Shown here piece by piece: positions 35,306 through 43,539 of a DNA stretch of 64,000 nucleotides (positions are counted from its first letter, which is position 1; the number at the start of each line of letters is the position of its first letter). The notes beneath the pieces are model-generated. The model saw nothing but the letters and a program-made list of their open reading frames with translations. It did not search any database and was not told the DNA's origin. Where the stretch lies: assembly GCF_016820555.1 (NCBI RefSeq), contig NZ_JADHDW010000004.1, forward strand, positions 1-64,000, read 5' to 3'. Source of the stretch: Bacillus sp. REN10 (lineage in GTDB: Bacteria; Bacillota; Bacilli; Bacillales; Domibacillaceae). Position numbers and translations under genes: made by a program.

Positions 35306-36248
35306 AAAAAAGAAATTATTAATCCTCGCGGTAACCGCGATTGCATGCATTGTCGCCTTTTTGTTTACGGATCTTGGGTACAATTGGGATTACGCTTTAC
35401 CGAAGCGAGGCTGGAAAATTTTCGCGATTGTGTTAACAGGTGCATCGATTGCCTTTGCGACGTTAATCTTTCAAACGATTACGAATAACCGAATTTTAAC
35501 ACCGAGCATTTTAGGTCTGGATTCGCTCTATATGCTCATTCAAACTGTTCTTATTTTTATGTTAGGCTCCACCAACTTGACGATTATTAATAAGCAAGTG
35601 AACTTTCTAATTTCAGTGGTGCTGATGATGATCTTTTCTGGCATCCTGTATAAAATCTTGTTTAAAAAAGAAGGGGCGAATATTTATTTCTTATTGTTGA
35701 TCGGTTTAATTTTCGGGACATTTTTTCAAAGCTTTTCCACATTCATGCAAGTGCTCATTGATCCGAATGAGTTCATGATGATCCAAGGGAAGATGTTTGC
35801 CAGCTTTAACAATGTGCAAACGGATGTGTTATCGTTAGCTGTTCTTTTGATTGTTCTTGTTTCTATGTACTTCGTGCGATTTATGAAATATCTTGATGTG
35901 TTATCGCTCGGGAAAGAACACGCGATCAATCTTGGAGTGGATTATGATTATATCGTGAAAAGGTTGCTCGTTGTTGTCGCGATTTTAATTTCAGTGTCGA
36001 CGGCGTTAATTGGTCCTATTACATTTCTAGGGCTACTTGTTGTGAACTTGGCGTATGAGTTGTTTAAAACATATAAGCATTCTTACTTATTAGCAGGTTC
36101 GATCCTGATTAGTATTATTGCCCTCGTTGGCGGACAGTTCATTGTCGAGCACATCTTTACTTTTAGTACCACGCTAAGTGTCATCATTAATTTTATCGGC
36201 GGAGTTTATTTCATTTATTTACTATTAAAGGAGAATAAACAATGGTAG
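35298..36248 (+). CDS. yclO: Petrobactin ABC importer permease YclO
   Basis: This is the second FecCD-family permease of the system, 316 residues with about nine helices. TNNRILTPSILGLDSLYMLIQT and GPITFLGLLVVNLAYEL are the characteristic segments near the coupling regions. It should pair with YclN as a heterodimeric channel. The start overlaps the end of yclN and its end overlaps yclP, indicating translational coupling throughout the operon. Confidence 0.9.
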   Translation: MNEKKKLLILAVTAIACIVAFLFTDLGYNWDYALPKRGWKIFAIVLTGASIAFATLIFQTITNNRILTPSILGLDSLYMLIQTVLIFMLGSTNLTIINKQVNFLISVVLMMIFSGILYKILFKKEGANIYFLLLIGLIFGTFFQSFSTFMQVLIDPNEFMMIQGKMFASFNNVQTDVLSLAVLLIVLVSMYFVRFMKYLDVLSLGKEHAINLGVDYDYIVKRLLVVVAILISVSTALIGPITFLGLLVVNLAYELFKTYKHSYLLAGSILISIIALVGGQFIVEHIFTFSTTLSVIINFIGGVYFIYLLLKENKQW

Positions 36249-37000
36249 AAGTACAAGAAGTGTCCAAGTTATATGGAAGCAAAGCGGTGATTGATCAAGT
36301 ATCTGTTCGTGTTCCTAAAGGAAAGATTACTTCTTTTATCGGTCCAAATGGTGCGGGAAAAAGTACGCTTTTATCGATGATTAGCCGTTTGATTACAAAA
36401 GATGAAGGTGACATTTTCATTGATGGGGAAGAAGTGGGGCAATCCAACAGCAAAGAATTGGCGAAAAAAATTGCAATTTTAAAGCAAACCAACCATGTCA
36501 ACTTACGCCTGACTGTAAGGGAACTCGTTTCCTTCGGCCGTTTTCCTTATTCACAAGGAAAGTTAAAAAAAGAGGATTGGCAGCATGTTGATGAAGCCAT
36601 CTGCTATATGGGACTTGAAGATATGCAACACAAGTATCTCGATCAATTAAGTGGAGGGCAGCGTCAGCGCGCTTTTATCGCGATGGTCATCGCTCAAGAT
36701 ACCGAATACGTATTGCTTGATGAGCCACTGAATAATTTGGATATGAAGCATTCGGTCCAAATCATGAAGGTGCTGCGCCGATTGACGAATGAATTAGGTA
36801 AAACTGTTATCATTGTCATTCATGATATCAATTTCGCCTCTTGTTATTCCGATTATATTGTTGCTTTAAAGGATGGAAAAATTGCCAAGCAAGGATCGGT
36901 CGACGAGATGATGGATCGTCAAGTGCTGAAAGATATTTATGAAATGGATATGAATATTGAAACCGTAAATAACTGCAAAATTTGCGTATATTTTAAATAG
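36242..37000 (+). CDS. yclP: Petrobactin ABC importer ATPase YclP
   Basis: This 252-residue ABC ATPase has Walker A GPNGAGKST (about residues 34-42), the Q loop near AILKQTNHVN, signature LSGGQRQR (about 137-144), Walker B YVLLDEPL and the switch histidine in VIIVIHDINFA. It energises the YclN/YclO permease pair. The gene overlaps yclO by 7 nt behind AAAGGAG and is followed by yclQ after 12 bp. Confidence 0.93.
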   Translation: MVEVQEVSKLYGSKAVIDQVSVRVPKGKITSFIGPNGAGKSTLLSMISRLITKDEGDIFIDGEEVGQSNSKELAKKIAILKQTNHVNLRLTVRELVSFGRFPYSQGKLKKEDWQHVDEAICYMGLEDMQHKYLDQLSGGQRQRAFIAMVIAQDTEYVLLDEPLNNLDMKHSVQIMKVLRRLTNELGKTVIIVIHDINFASCYSDYIVALKDGKIAKQGSVDEMMDRQVLKDIYEMDMNIETVNNCKICVYFK

Positions 37001-37012
37001 GAGTGAAACGAT

Positions 37013-37954
37013 ATGTGGAAAAAATTATCGCTATTATTAATGACTATGTTATTCGTTGTTGTTGCAGCGGCATGTAGTTCAGGAGCAAAAGAAGAAGAGA
37101 AAGCAAAGGAAGAAACAGAAACGATGAAGGTGACGCATGAATTAGGTGAAACAGATGTACCGAAAAATCCAAAAAACGTGGCAGTATTTGATTACGGTAC
37201 ATTAAGCACGTTAGATACATTAGGCATTGAGGTAGGAGGCCTTCCAAAAGATCCAGTACCAGGCTACTTATCAAAGTACGAAGATGAGAAGTATGAAAAT
37301 CTTGGTGGATTAAAAGAGCCAGATTTCGAAAAAATTCATGCGATGAAACCAGATTTAATTATTATTTCAGGCCGTCAAGCGGATATGTATGATCAATTCG
37401 CTGAAATTGCTCCAACGATTTACTTAGGCGTAGATGAATCAGATTACATCAATTCTTTCAAGAAGAACACAGAAATGATCGGACAAATTTTTGGTAAAGA
37501 AGATGAAGTAAAATCAGAGTTAGCGAAGATTGATAAAGACATTCAAGCAGTAAAAGATCAAGCGACGAAGTCTGGAAAAACGGGTTTAATCGTTTTAGCA
37601 AGTGAAGGAGAAATCAGCGCTTATGGCCCTGGTTCTCGCTTTGGCATTATCCATGACGTATTAGGTGTGAAACCTGTAGACCCCAATATCAAAGTTGACA
37701 ACCATGGAGATAAAATTTCATTTGAATACATCGTTGAAAAAGACCCAGATTACTTATTCCTAATCGACCGTGGAGCGGTAATCGGCGGAAAAGCGTCTGC
37801 TGAGCAAGTAGTAGCAAACGATCTGATGAAAAACACAAAAGCGGTTAAAAATGACAATGTTGTTTACTTAGACGGAAACTACTGGTACCTATCTGGCGGC
37901 GGTCTAGGATCTGTCTCTGCAATGGTGAAAGAAGTAGCAGAAGGATTGAAATAA
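37013..37954 (+). CDS. yclQ: Petrobactin-binding lipoprotein YclQ
   Basis: This 313-residue substrate-binding protein has a lipoprotein signal with lipobox ending AAAC at C21. A short acidic linker (KEEEKAKEETETMK) and two class III binding lobes follow. The first contains VAVFDYGTLSTLDTLG and the second YLFLIDRGAVIGG. It should capture the ferric siderophore outside the membrane and deliver it to YclNO. It is the last gene of the operon and is followed by a strong terminator. Confidence 0.92.
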   Translation: MWKKLSLLLMTMLFVVVAAACSSGAKEEEKAKEETETMKVTHELGETDVPKNPKNVAVFDYGTLSTLDTLGIEVGGLPKDPVPGYLSKYEDEKYENLGGLKEPDFEKIHAMKPDLIIISGRQADMYDQFAEIAPTIYLGVDESDYINSFKKNTEMIGQIFGKEDEVKSELAKIDKDIQAVKDQATKSGKTGLIVLASEGEISAYGPGSRFGIIHDVLGVKPVDPNIKVDNHGDKISFEYIVEKDPDYLFLIDRGAVIGGKASAEQVVANDLMKNTKAVKNDNVVYLDGNYWYLSGGGLGSVSAMVKEVAEGLK

Positions 37955-37960
37955 GAGAAG

Positions 37961-38000
37961 AAAAGAGGCGCTCCTAGTTTGGGGAACGCCTCTTTTTTTT
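37961..38000 (+). terminator. Terminator of yclNOPQ
   Basis: AAAAGAGGCG (37961-37970) pairs with CGCCTCTTTT (37987-37996), with further pairing inside the loop, followed by TTTT. Confidence 0.85.
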
Positions 38001-38010
38001 GAACCGGGAG

Positions 38011-38093
38011 TTTTTCGGCCGTTGCGCGGACATTTCCGCCGTTGCGCGAATAATCCGGCCGTTGCGCAAATAATCCGGCCTTTCCAACAATGC
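38011..38093. repeat. Small array of the 20-bp GGCC repeat family
   Basis: GGCC or CGCC cores end at 38020, 38040, 38060 and 38080, an exact 20-bp period, in units of the form TCCGGCCGTTGCGCGAATAA. The orientation and the TCCGGCC core match the minus strand of the large array at 24135. Confidence 0.8.
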
Positions 38094-38170
38094 GTTGCCA
38101 CTTCTTCAAATAGCCAAGTATCAGTTCCACAAAAACGGACAGTCTAATTGTAAAAGGGGGGTGAATTCCT

Positions 38171-38326
38171 TTGGCGAAAGACGTTCTTTGTGAAGTCAAT
38201 AACTGCACATATTGGGCACAAGGCAATAAATGTGCCGCAGAATCGATTTATGTCGTCAGCCACCATGGCAAACAAGCGTCCGAATCAAAAGAAACCGACT
38301 GTAAAACATTCGAACCACAAATATAA
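38171..38326 (+). CDS. DUF1540 domain protein
   Basis: This 51-residue protein has cysteines at 7, 12, 21 and 44, in the order CEVNNCTYWAQGNKC and then ETDCKTFEP. This matches DUF1540, a family of very small cysteine-rich proteins common in Firmicutes that probably bind a metal. The TTG start at 38171 is supported by GGGGGGTG 7 nt upstream. It is isolated between a repeat array and the convergent kinase gene. No function is established. Confidence 0.82.
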   Translation: MAKDVLCEVNNCTYWAQGNKCAAESIYVVSHHGKQASESKETDCKTFEPQI

Positions 38327-38362
38327 CAAGAAAAGCAAAGCCGACTGCCCAGACACGACAAG

Positions 38363-38418
38363 CAAATGCCAGAATGACGAAATGTCGCTTTTCAGCCATG
38401 CAGTCAGGCTGGCATTTG
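38363..38418. other. Spaced inverted repeat
   Basis: CAAATGCCAG (38363-38372) and CTGGCATTTG (38409-38418) are perfect inverted arms 36 nt apart, inside the gap between the DUF1540 gene and the kinase terminator. A CCCAGACA direct repeat flanks them (about 38348 and 38428). Confidence 0.4.
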
Positions 38419-38438
38419 ACTCGACTACCCAGACAAAA

Positions 38439-38472
38439 ACAAAGCCCAGTGGCCATGACCACTGGGCTTTGT
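38439..38472. terminator. Bidirectional terminator
   Basis: ACAAAGCCCAGTGG pairs perfectly with CCACTGGGCTTTGT around CCATGA. It lies between the convergent DUF1540 and histidine kinase genes. Confidence 0.85.
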
Positions 38473-38473
38473 T

Positions 38474-39892
38474 TCATTCTTGATTCAGAGGCAGTTGCAC
38501 GAGAAAGGTCGTGCCTAGGCTGGAGCTTTCTTTTAAAATTAAGTTGCCATCTAGCGCGTTGGCCAACAGTTTGCTGAAGGGAAGGCCGAGACCGAGACCG
38601 CGCACTTTATATTTTTTATTATCGCCTCGGTAAAAGCGTTCAAACACTAGCTCTTGTTCCGCGGCAGGAATGCCTGAGCCGTTATCTGTGACTTCAATGG
38701 ATAAGACATGGTTTTTGGCTGTTAACTGAATAGTAATTTGCCCCTCTTCTTCAACGGCGTGTTTGGCGTTGTTTAATAAATTCGTGATAATTTGCTGCAG
38801 CCGCACAGGGTCTGTTTCAATGATCCGATCGCTTGTTAAGGGAGCTAAATCGACATGTATTCGCTCTAAGTCTTGTCCCATTTTCCATTGGTGGACAATT
38901 TCTGTCATCAGCTCATTCACATGATGCTCTTCTAAGGACACAGGCAAGGCATTCGCGGTGAAAGAGTTAAACTCCAATAAGTCATTGATCATTTTTTGCA
39001 TTTTAGCTGTTTCTTTTAAGGATACGTGTAAAAATTCTTCCGCTTCCTCGCCGGTGACGACCCCATCTTTTACCGCCTGTAGCAAGCCGCTAATGGAGGT
39101 AACAGGGGTTTTCAGCTCGTGGGTGACCCCGGCTAAAAGTTCCGCTCGCAACGCTTCTAGTTGCTGCAGCTTTTGGGCCATCTCTTTAAATGAATGGACG
39201 AGATCATACACTTCTTGCTCTTTCGTATGTTCAGGGAGCTGCACGTTATAATTGCCTTCTTGAATTTGTTTGGCCGCTTTGGCCACTTGACTGATCGGTT
39301 TAGAGAGTCGGCGCGATAAAATATAAATCGCTGCCCAGCCAAATAAGCCAAGGCTGATGATTAAAATAGCCAATAAGCGATACTCGTCTGTTACATTTCC
39401 AAGTTCATTTTCTGGCTGAAGCATAATCACCCAACCAAACACGATATCCTCTACGTCAATCGGCTTTTTAATCATCCAAATGCGCGCCTCATCCGTCCCC
39501 GTCGGATATTTCAGCACATCACTATCCTTTTCGAGAAGAGAGAGAGGAAACTGATCCAAGCTGTATGGACCATCGGATTGATTCGTGGACAATACTTGAC
39601 CGTTGGCATCGGTAATATAAATCGCTGGCGGCCGTTCAGACTGCAGAAATTTGTCGCGATTTTTCAACATATTTTTATCGATCGAAGGTGAATGGTTGGG
39701 TTGCTGACTACCGGCAATGCGGTTCGCTAATTCCTCTGCAATAAACTCAGAAACCTCTAAGCGATTTTCTAAAATCGTATGCTGGATCCAGGCAACGGAA
39801 AGGACAGTGACCACGATGAGACCGAGAACTAACGTGGCGACATAGCGAGTCGTCCAATATTTAAGTAAAGAAATTCTATTCGTCTTTTTCAT
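38474..39892 (-). CDS. Sensor histidine kinase
   Basis: This 472-residue membrane kinase has transmembrane helices at about residues 12-32 and 172-192 and an extracytoplasmic sensor loop between them. HAMP follows, then HisKA with the phospho-acceptor in LAGVTHELKTPVTSI (about residue 262). HATPase has N box LLNNAKHA and G boxes DNGSGIP and GLGLGLPF. It overlaps the end of the response regulator gene by 17 nt, so the two are translationally coupled. The signal is unknown; the secreted repeat protein encoded upstream may be its partner. Confidence 0.9.
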   Translation of the reverse strand: MKKTNRISLLKYWTTRYVATLVLGLIVVTVLSVAWIQHTILENRLEVSEFIAEELANRIAGSQQPNHSPSIDKNMLKNRDKFLQSERPPAIYITDANGQVLSTNQSDGPYSLDQFPLSLLEKDSDVLKYPTGTDEARIWMIKKPIDVEDIVFGWVIMLQPENELGNVTDEYRLLAILIISLGLFGWAAIYILSRRLSKPISQVAKAAKQIQEGNYNVQLPEHTKEQEVYDLVHSFKEMAQKLQQLEALRAELLAGVTHELKTPVTSISGLLQAVKDGVVTGEEAEEFLHVSLKETAKMQKMINDLLEFNSFTANALPVSLEEHHVNELMTEIVHQWKMGQDLERIHVDLAPLTSDRIIETDPVRLQQIITNLLNNAKHAVEEEGQITIQLTAKNHVLSIEVTDNGSGIPAAEQELVFERFYRGDNKKYKVRGLGLGLPFSKLLANALDGNLILKESSSLGTTFLVQLPLNQE

Positions 39893-40568
39893 AAATACAA
39901 AATTGATACCCCAATCCTCGCAATGTTTTAATTTCTCCTTCTGACTGCGGCCAGTTTTTTAATGACTTTCTGAGCCGTTTAATCGCTAAGTCAACCGCTC
40001 GATCACTGCCGTCATAGTCTTGTCCCCATACGTGTTCAATCAATTGTTCGCGCGTAAAAGTGCGGTTCGGTTGGGACGCTAAAAACAGCAGCAAAGACAA
40101 ATCGCGCGGAGGCAATGAAATTTCTTTCTCCTTAATGGTTACTCGATGAGCCGTTCGGTCGATCGTTAAGCATCCATAACTTGTCACAGAAGAAGCCGTT
40201 TCGTCGCCTGTTCTTCTTAAGACGGCGTTCACTCGCGCGACAACTTCCTCGCCGTTGAAAGGTTTCGTAATATAATCGTCCGCTCCGCCATTTAAGCCGG
40301 ATAGCCGGTAATTAACATCACCAAGAGCAGTGAGCATAATGACAGGACAAGAACTAGATTCACGAATCGTTTTTAATACAGTCCATCCATCTGCTTTCGG
40401 CATCATCACATCAAGCAGAACGAGGGCAGGTGGCTCTTGTTGAAATTGTTGGATCGCTTGTTCACCGTCAAACGCTTGCGTGACTTGAAACCCGCCTTTT
40501 TGCAAATACGCCTTTAACACTTGACTAATGGCCGGTTCATCTTCTGCTAATAAAATGGTTGCTGCCAT
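39876..40568 (-). CDS. OmpR-family response regulator
   Basis: This 230-residue protein has a receiver domain (acceptor D in VLLDVMMPKADGW, conserved lysine in TKPFNGEE) and a winged-helix effector ending LRGLGYQFCIYEKDE. The start at 40568 follows AAGGGGTGAAG; the frame extends to 40646 but that leader is hydrophobic and unlike any receiver. It follows the small secreted protein gene and precedes the kinase gene, with a weak terminator or attenuator in between. Confidence 0.9.
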   Translation of the reverse strand: MAATILLAEDEPAISQVLKAYLQKGGFQVTQAFDGEQAIQQFQQEPPALVLLDVMMPKADGWTVLKTIRESSSCPVIMLTALGDVNYRLSGLNGGADDYITKPFNGEEVVARVNAVLRRTGDETASSVTSYGCLTIDRTAHRVTIKEKEISLPPRDLSLLLFLASQPNRTFTREQLIEHVWGQDYDGSDRAVDLAIKRLRKSLKNWPQSEGEIKTLRGLGYQFCIYEKDE

Positions 40569-40595
40569 TTGCTTCACCCCTTTTTTCTTCATTAT

Positions 40596-40634
40596 ATAAA
40601 AAAACATAAAGAAGCTGCCAATCGGACAGCTTCT
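40596..40634 (-). terminator. Attenuator-like terminator before the regulator gene
   Basis: On the minus strand AGAAGCTG pairs with CAGCTTCT and is followed by TTTATGTTTTTTT. It lies between the secreted protein gene and the response regulator, so it may set their ratio. Confidence 0.65.
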
Positions 40635-40646
40635 AAAACATATCAC

Positions 40647-41018
40647 TTAACGCTGCGCTTTTGCTGCTTGCTGCGCTTGTCGAACTTCTTTTGTTAATGT
40701 TTGATAATCTTTATGATCATGAGAAATACCGTACGCTTCTGCTTGCTGTTTCATTTTTGTTTCGCGCACTTCTTTCGCTACTGTTTCAAAATCTTTTCCG
40801 TTATGGTCAATTCCTAACTCCTCCGCTTGCTCACGGATGATCTCTGAGAAGTCTCGAATTTTTTTAATTTGTAAACCTTCCTTATATTTCAAAGAAGAAG
40901 CCTCCGTCTTAGTTACGCTAGTTGCTGGTCCTTCTGCCGCCACAATGCTATGCGCCGATCCTAAAATGCTAATGGAAAGGGCTCCGCTCATCACATAAGA
41001 CATCGTTTTTTTCTTCAT
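40647..41018 (-). CDS. Small secreted protein with two internal repeats
   Basis: This 123-residue protein has a signal peptide (MKKKTMSYVMSGALSISILG through about residue 28, cleavage near VAAEG). The mature part contains two imperfect copies of a roughly 28-residue helical unit: first REQAEELGIDHNGKDFETVAKEVRET, then KQQAEAYGISHDHKDYQTLTKEVRQA written with the same spacing. It is very charged and probably extracellular. I do not recognise a family. It is the first gene of the transcript with the two-component system, which suggests a secreted modulator or a main output gene. Confidence 0.75.
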   Translation of the reverse strand: MKKKTMSYVMSGALSISILGSAHSIVAAEGPATSVTKTEASSLKYKEGLQIKKIRDFSEIIREQAEELGIDHNGKDFETVAKEVRETKMKQQAEAYGISHDHKDYQTLTKEVRQAQQAAKAQR

Positions 41019-41154
41019 TTATTTATTCCTCCTATATCGGATAGACAGAAATCATTACTTGATAACTATACTGTATAGGAACAATGTGTCAGTAGAATGT
41101 CAAAAAGGAAAAAAATTATTAAATTTTTGTGGAAATAGTTAATAAAAATTTACA

Positions 41155-41191
41155 AATAAAAACGGCAGAGGATCGTATTCCCTCTGCCGTT
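41155..41191 (-). terminator. Terminator of the catalase gene
   Basis: AACGGCAGAGG (41161-41171) pairs perfectly with CCTCTGCCGTT (41181-41191). On the minus strand it is followed by TTTTATTTG. Confidence 0.85.
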
Positions 41192-41196
41192 AGCAA

Positions 41197-42645
41197 CTAT
41201 TTTTGAACAACAAGCTCTACTTTAGCTTGTTCCGCTAATGTTGTTCCAAGCTGCTCATCTGCTTGATAAAAATGAGAAATCACTCGTGCTACGATATCTC
41301 GATTCTCAATTTGTTTAAAATCATTGAGAATATTTTTAATCAGCGCCTGCTTCGTTGCCTCATCATAGCTGCGATAAATACGTCCTGCTTGTCCGAAATT
41401 ATTTGTTTTTTCAATCGCTTGTCGGCCAGCCATTCCTTCCATTGGCTGAAGCGGTTCTTGGTATTGAGGTGCTTCTTTCGGCGTATCTTCATAGCTGTTT
41501 GGCTCATAATTAATCCGGCCTGTTTGCTGTTTCACCGGCATGTAGCCATCACGCTGATAATTATGAACATTCTTTTTCGGAGAGTTAATGTTTAGCTGCA
41601 AATAGTTCGGCCCTAATCGATGGCGTTGCGTATCAGAATAAGAAAACAGACGTCCTTGCAATAATTTATCTTCAGAAGGCAGCATTCCTGGCACAAGAAC
41701 GCCCGGATTAAAGCCTACGGATTCCACTTCAGAGAAGAAGTCTTGCGTATTTCGATTTAAAGTCATCGTTCCAACTAGTTCCCATGGAATCTCTTCCTCT
41801 AACCAATCCTTCGTTGCATCTAATGGATCGAAGTCGAACTTATCCATATCAGCTGGGTCTAGCACTTGCACATATAAATCCCACTCAGGGTAATTGCCGC
41901 TTTCAATCGCTTCATATAAGTCGCGAGTAGCATGATTGAAGTCTTCCCCTTGGATTTTCGCGGCTTCTTCAATAGAAAGATTTTTAATGCCTTGTTTTGG
42001 TTGCCAACGCAATTTCACATACACCGTTTTTCCTTCTTCATTGAACCATTTAAACGCATGAACACTAGAGCCGCGCATTTGACGGTAGTTGGCTGGAATC
42101 CCTTCATCTGTGAATAAGTGGATGAGCATATTCGTTGCTTCCGGTGAAAGCGACATAAAGTCCCAATAGCGTTCAGGATGCTGAATATTCGTTACGGGAT
42201 CGGGCTTTAAGGAGTGAATCACATCCGGGAATTTAATCGCATCACGGATGAAGAAGACAGGGAGGTTGTTCCCAACGAAATCATAGTTTCCTTCTTCTGT
42301 ATAAAATTTAACTGAGAATCCGCGCGGGTCACGAGCTGTTTCCGGTGAATGCTTTCCGTGAATAACGGTAGAAAAGCGAGCAAATACAGGTGTTTCCAAT
42401 CCTTCTTCTTGTAAAAAGGCGGCCTTCGTATATTTTTTCATGCTATTTTTTACCACAAATACCCCATGTGCGCCAGCACCTCTCGCATGAACGACACGCT
42501 CCGGAATGCGCTCGCGGTCAAAGTGGGCTAGTTTCTCAATTAATTGATAATCTTCTAATAAAGTAGAGCCTCGGCGTCCGGCTGTTTTAGAATTTTGATT
42601 ATCAGCTACAGGTGCTCCTTGATTAGTGGTAAAATCTTTCTTCAT
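41197..42645 (-). CDS. katA: Vegetative catalase
   Basis: This 482-residue clade 3 heme catalase breaks down hydrogen peroxide in the cytoplasm. The catalytic histidine lies in VVHARGAGAHGVF (about residue 54), the asparagine in FVGNNLPVFFIRDA, and the proximal heme tyrosine in RLFSYSDTQRHRLG (about residue 335). The length is standard for KatA. It stands alone, with its own terminator and a strong PerR-like box upstream. That fits peroxide induction as in B. subtilis. Confidence 0.95.
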   Translation of the reverse strand: MKKDFTTNQGAPVADNQNSKTAGRRGSTLLEDYQLIEKLAHFDRERIPERVVHARGAGAHGVFVVKNSMKKYTKAAFLQEEGLETPVFARFSTVIHGKHSPETARDPRGFSVKFYTEEGNYDFVGNNLPVFFIRDAIKFPDVIHSLKPDPVTNIQHPERYWDFMSLSPEATNMLIHLFTDEGIPANYRQMRGSSVHAFKWFNEEGKTVYVKLRWQPKQGIKNLSIEEAAKIQGEDFNHATRDLYEAIESGNYPEWDLYVQVLDPADMDKFDFDPLDATKDWLEEEIPWELVGTMTLNRNTQDFFSEVESVGFNPGVLVPGMLPSEDKLLQGRLFSYSDTQRHRLGPNYLQLNINSPKKNVHNYQRDGYMPVKQQTGRINYEPNSYEDTPKEAPQYQEPLQPMEGMAGRQAIEKTNNFGQAGRIYRSYDEATKQALIKNILNDFKQIENRDIVARVISHFYQADEQLGTTLAEQAKVELVVQK

Positions 42646-42662
42646 TAAGAATCACTCCTTAT

Positions 42663-42677
42663 TTATAATAATTATAC
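42663..42677. promoter_or_regulatory. PerR box
   Basis: TTATAATAATTATAC matches the Per box TTATAATnATTATAA at 14 of 15 positions and lies 18 bp upstream of the katA start codon, within the promoter region. Confidence 0.75.
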
Positions 42678-42838
42678 TATAATCATTTATATTAAATAAG
42701 TCAAATGAAAAATAACTCTTTTGAATTGTTACAAAAAAAGGAAGATTTCATATGAATTCTTGGAAGATTCCTAACTTTGTTGTATGATAGGGCTGTCAGT
42801 AAATTGAAATAAATAAACCAATGATCGAGGTAGTGAAC

Positions 42839-42985
42839 ATGGTGCAAGAACAGAAACAGTTATTGTTACTCATGCAAGAAGCCATTAAAGAAGGGCATCG
42901 AGACGACAGCAAAGTAGAACAAGTCATGCACGTCATTATAGAAAGAATGCAAGAAATGTATAAAGAGGATCTACATAAACTTTGA
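42839..42985 (+). CDS. Small hypothetical protein (48 residues)
   Basis: A 48-residue ORF begins at the ATG at 42839 behind CGAGGTAG. It is one amphipathic helix-rich chain with QEQKQLLLLMQEAIKEG, then a DDSKVEQVMHVIIERMQEMY stretch. There is no signal peptide. It is followed within 10 bp by a short hairpin with seven T, as expected for a single-gene transcript. I do not recognise a family. The paired binding site and terminator are the reason to call it. Confidence 0.55.
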   Translation: MVQEQKQLLLLMQEAIKEGHRDDSKVEQVMHVIIERMQEMYKEDLHKL

Positions 42986-42990
42986 AAGGA

Positions 42991-43013
42991 GCGGCCACTG
43001 TGCCGTTTTTTTA
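42991..43013 (+). terminator. Short terminator after the 48-residue ORF
   Basis: CGGC and GCCG arms around CACTGT are followed by TTTTTTT. The stem is short. Nothing else recognisable lies before the repeat array at 43140. Confidence 0.5.
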
Positions 43014-43139
43014 TTTAAACGTACCGGCATACACTCGAAATTGACCAGTACCTCGCTAACCTCCCAGCTTCTCGCCCAACACGTATTATCCTTTACCCCC
43101 ATTTACCGACAGAAAAACAAACCATTCGATCTTTAGACA

Positions 43140-43380
43140 AAAAATCCGACCTTCGTGTGAGAGAAATCGGCCGTCGCACGATTAATCCGGCCGTCGTGGT
43201 GAGAATCCGGCCGTCGCGCGACTAATTCGGCCGTCGTGGTGAGAATCCGGCCGTCGCGCGAAAAATTCGGCCTTCGCGGAAAAAATCCGGCCGTCGCGGA
43301 AGAAATCCGGCCTTCGTGGAAAGAATTCGGCCCTCGTACGAAAAATCCAGCCTTCACACTGGAGATTTGGCCGCTTCTTC
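43140..43380. repeat. Array of 12 units of the 20-bp GGCC repeat family
   Basis: Cores of the form CGGCC end at 43150, 43171, and then every 20 bp to 43371. Units read like AATCCGGCCGTCGCGCGAAA, with GTCGTGGTGAG variants. The period and the TCCGGCC-N-TCGC core are those of the arrays at 24135 (minus strand) and 38011. Short frames open through it on the minus strand are by-products. The rest of the gap to the phenol operon holds its promoter region. Confidence 0.9.
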
Positions 43381-43504
43381 CGCTCGCTAACACATACTAG
43401 CGAAAAACTTCTTTTTTTCTGACAGTTCATGTCATTGTTTCTTTCATTTCCAGAAAGTAAGATGGTACTCAAGAAATATTATTTGATATTTCAGAAAATA
43501 CAAA

Positions 43505-43518
43505 TGTAAGGGTTTACA
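43505..43518 (+). promoter_or_regulatory. cre-like site before the phenol operon
   Basis: TGTAAGGGTTTACA matches the cre consensus TGWAANCGNTNWCA with a single mismatch (G for C at position 7). It sits immediately upstream of the AAAAGGAGAG binding site of the first gene, where CcpA could repress or block transcription. Confidence 0.55.
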
Positions 43519-43539
43519 AAAAAGGAGAGTGAATAATAG

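Noticed and set aside
38171-38577. Frames of 97 and 67 codons around the DUF1540 gene
   Set aside because: They are shifted frames over the DUF1540 gene and the convergent terminator.
43133-43472. Minus-strand frames of 86 and 96 codons upstream of pheA1
   Set aside because: They run through the 20-bp repeat array and read as low-complexity repeats, with no start signal.
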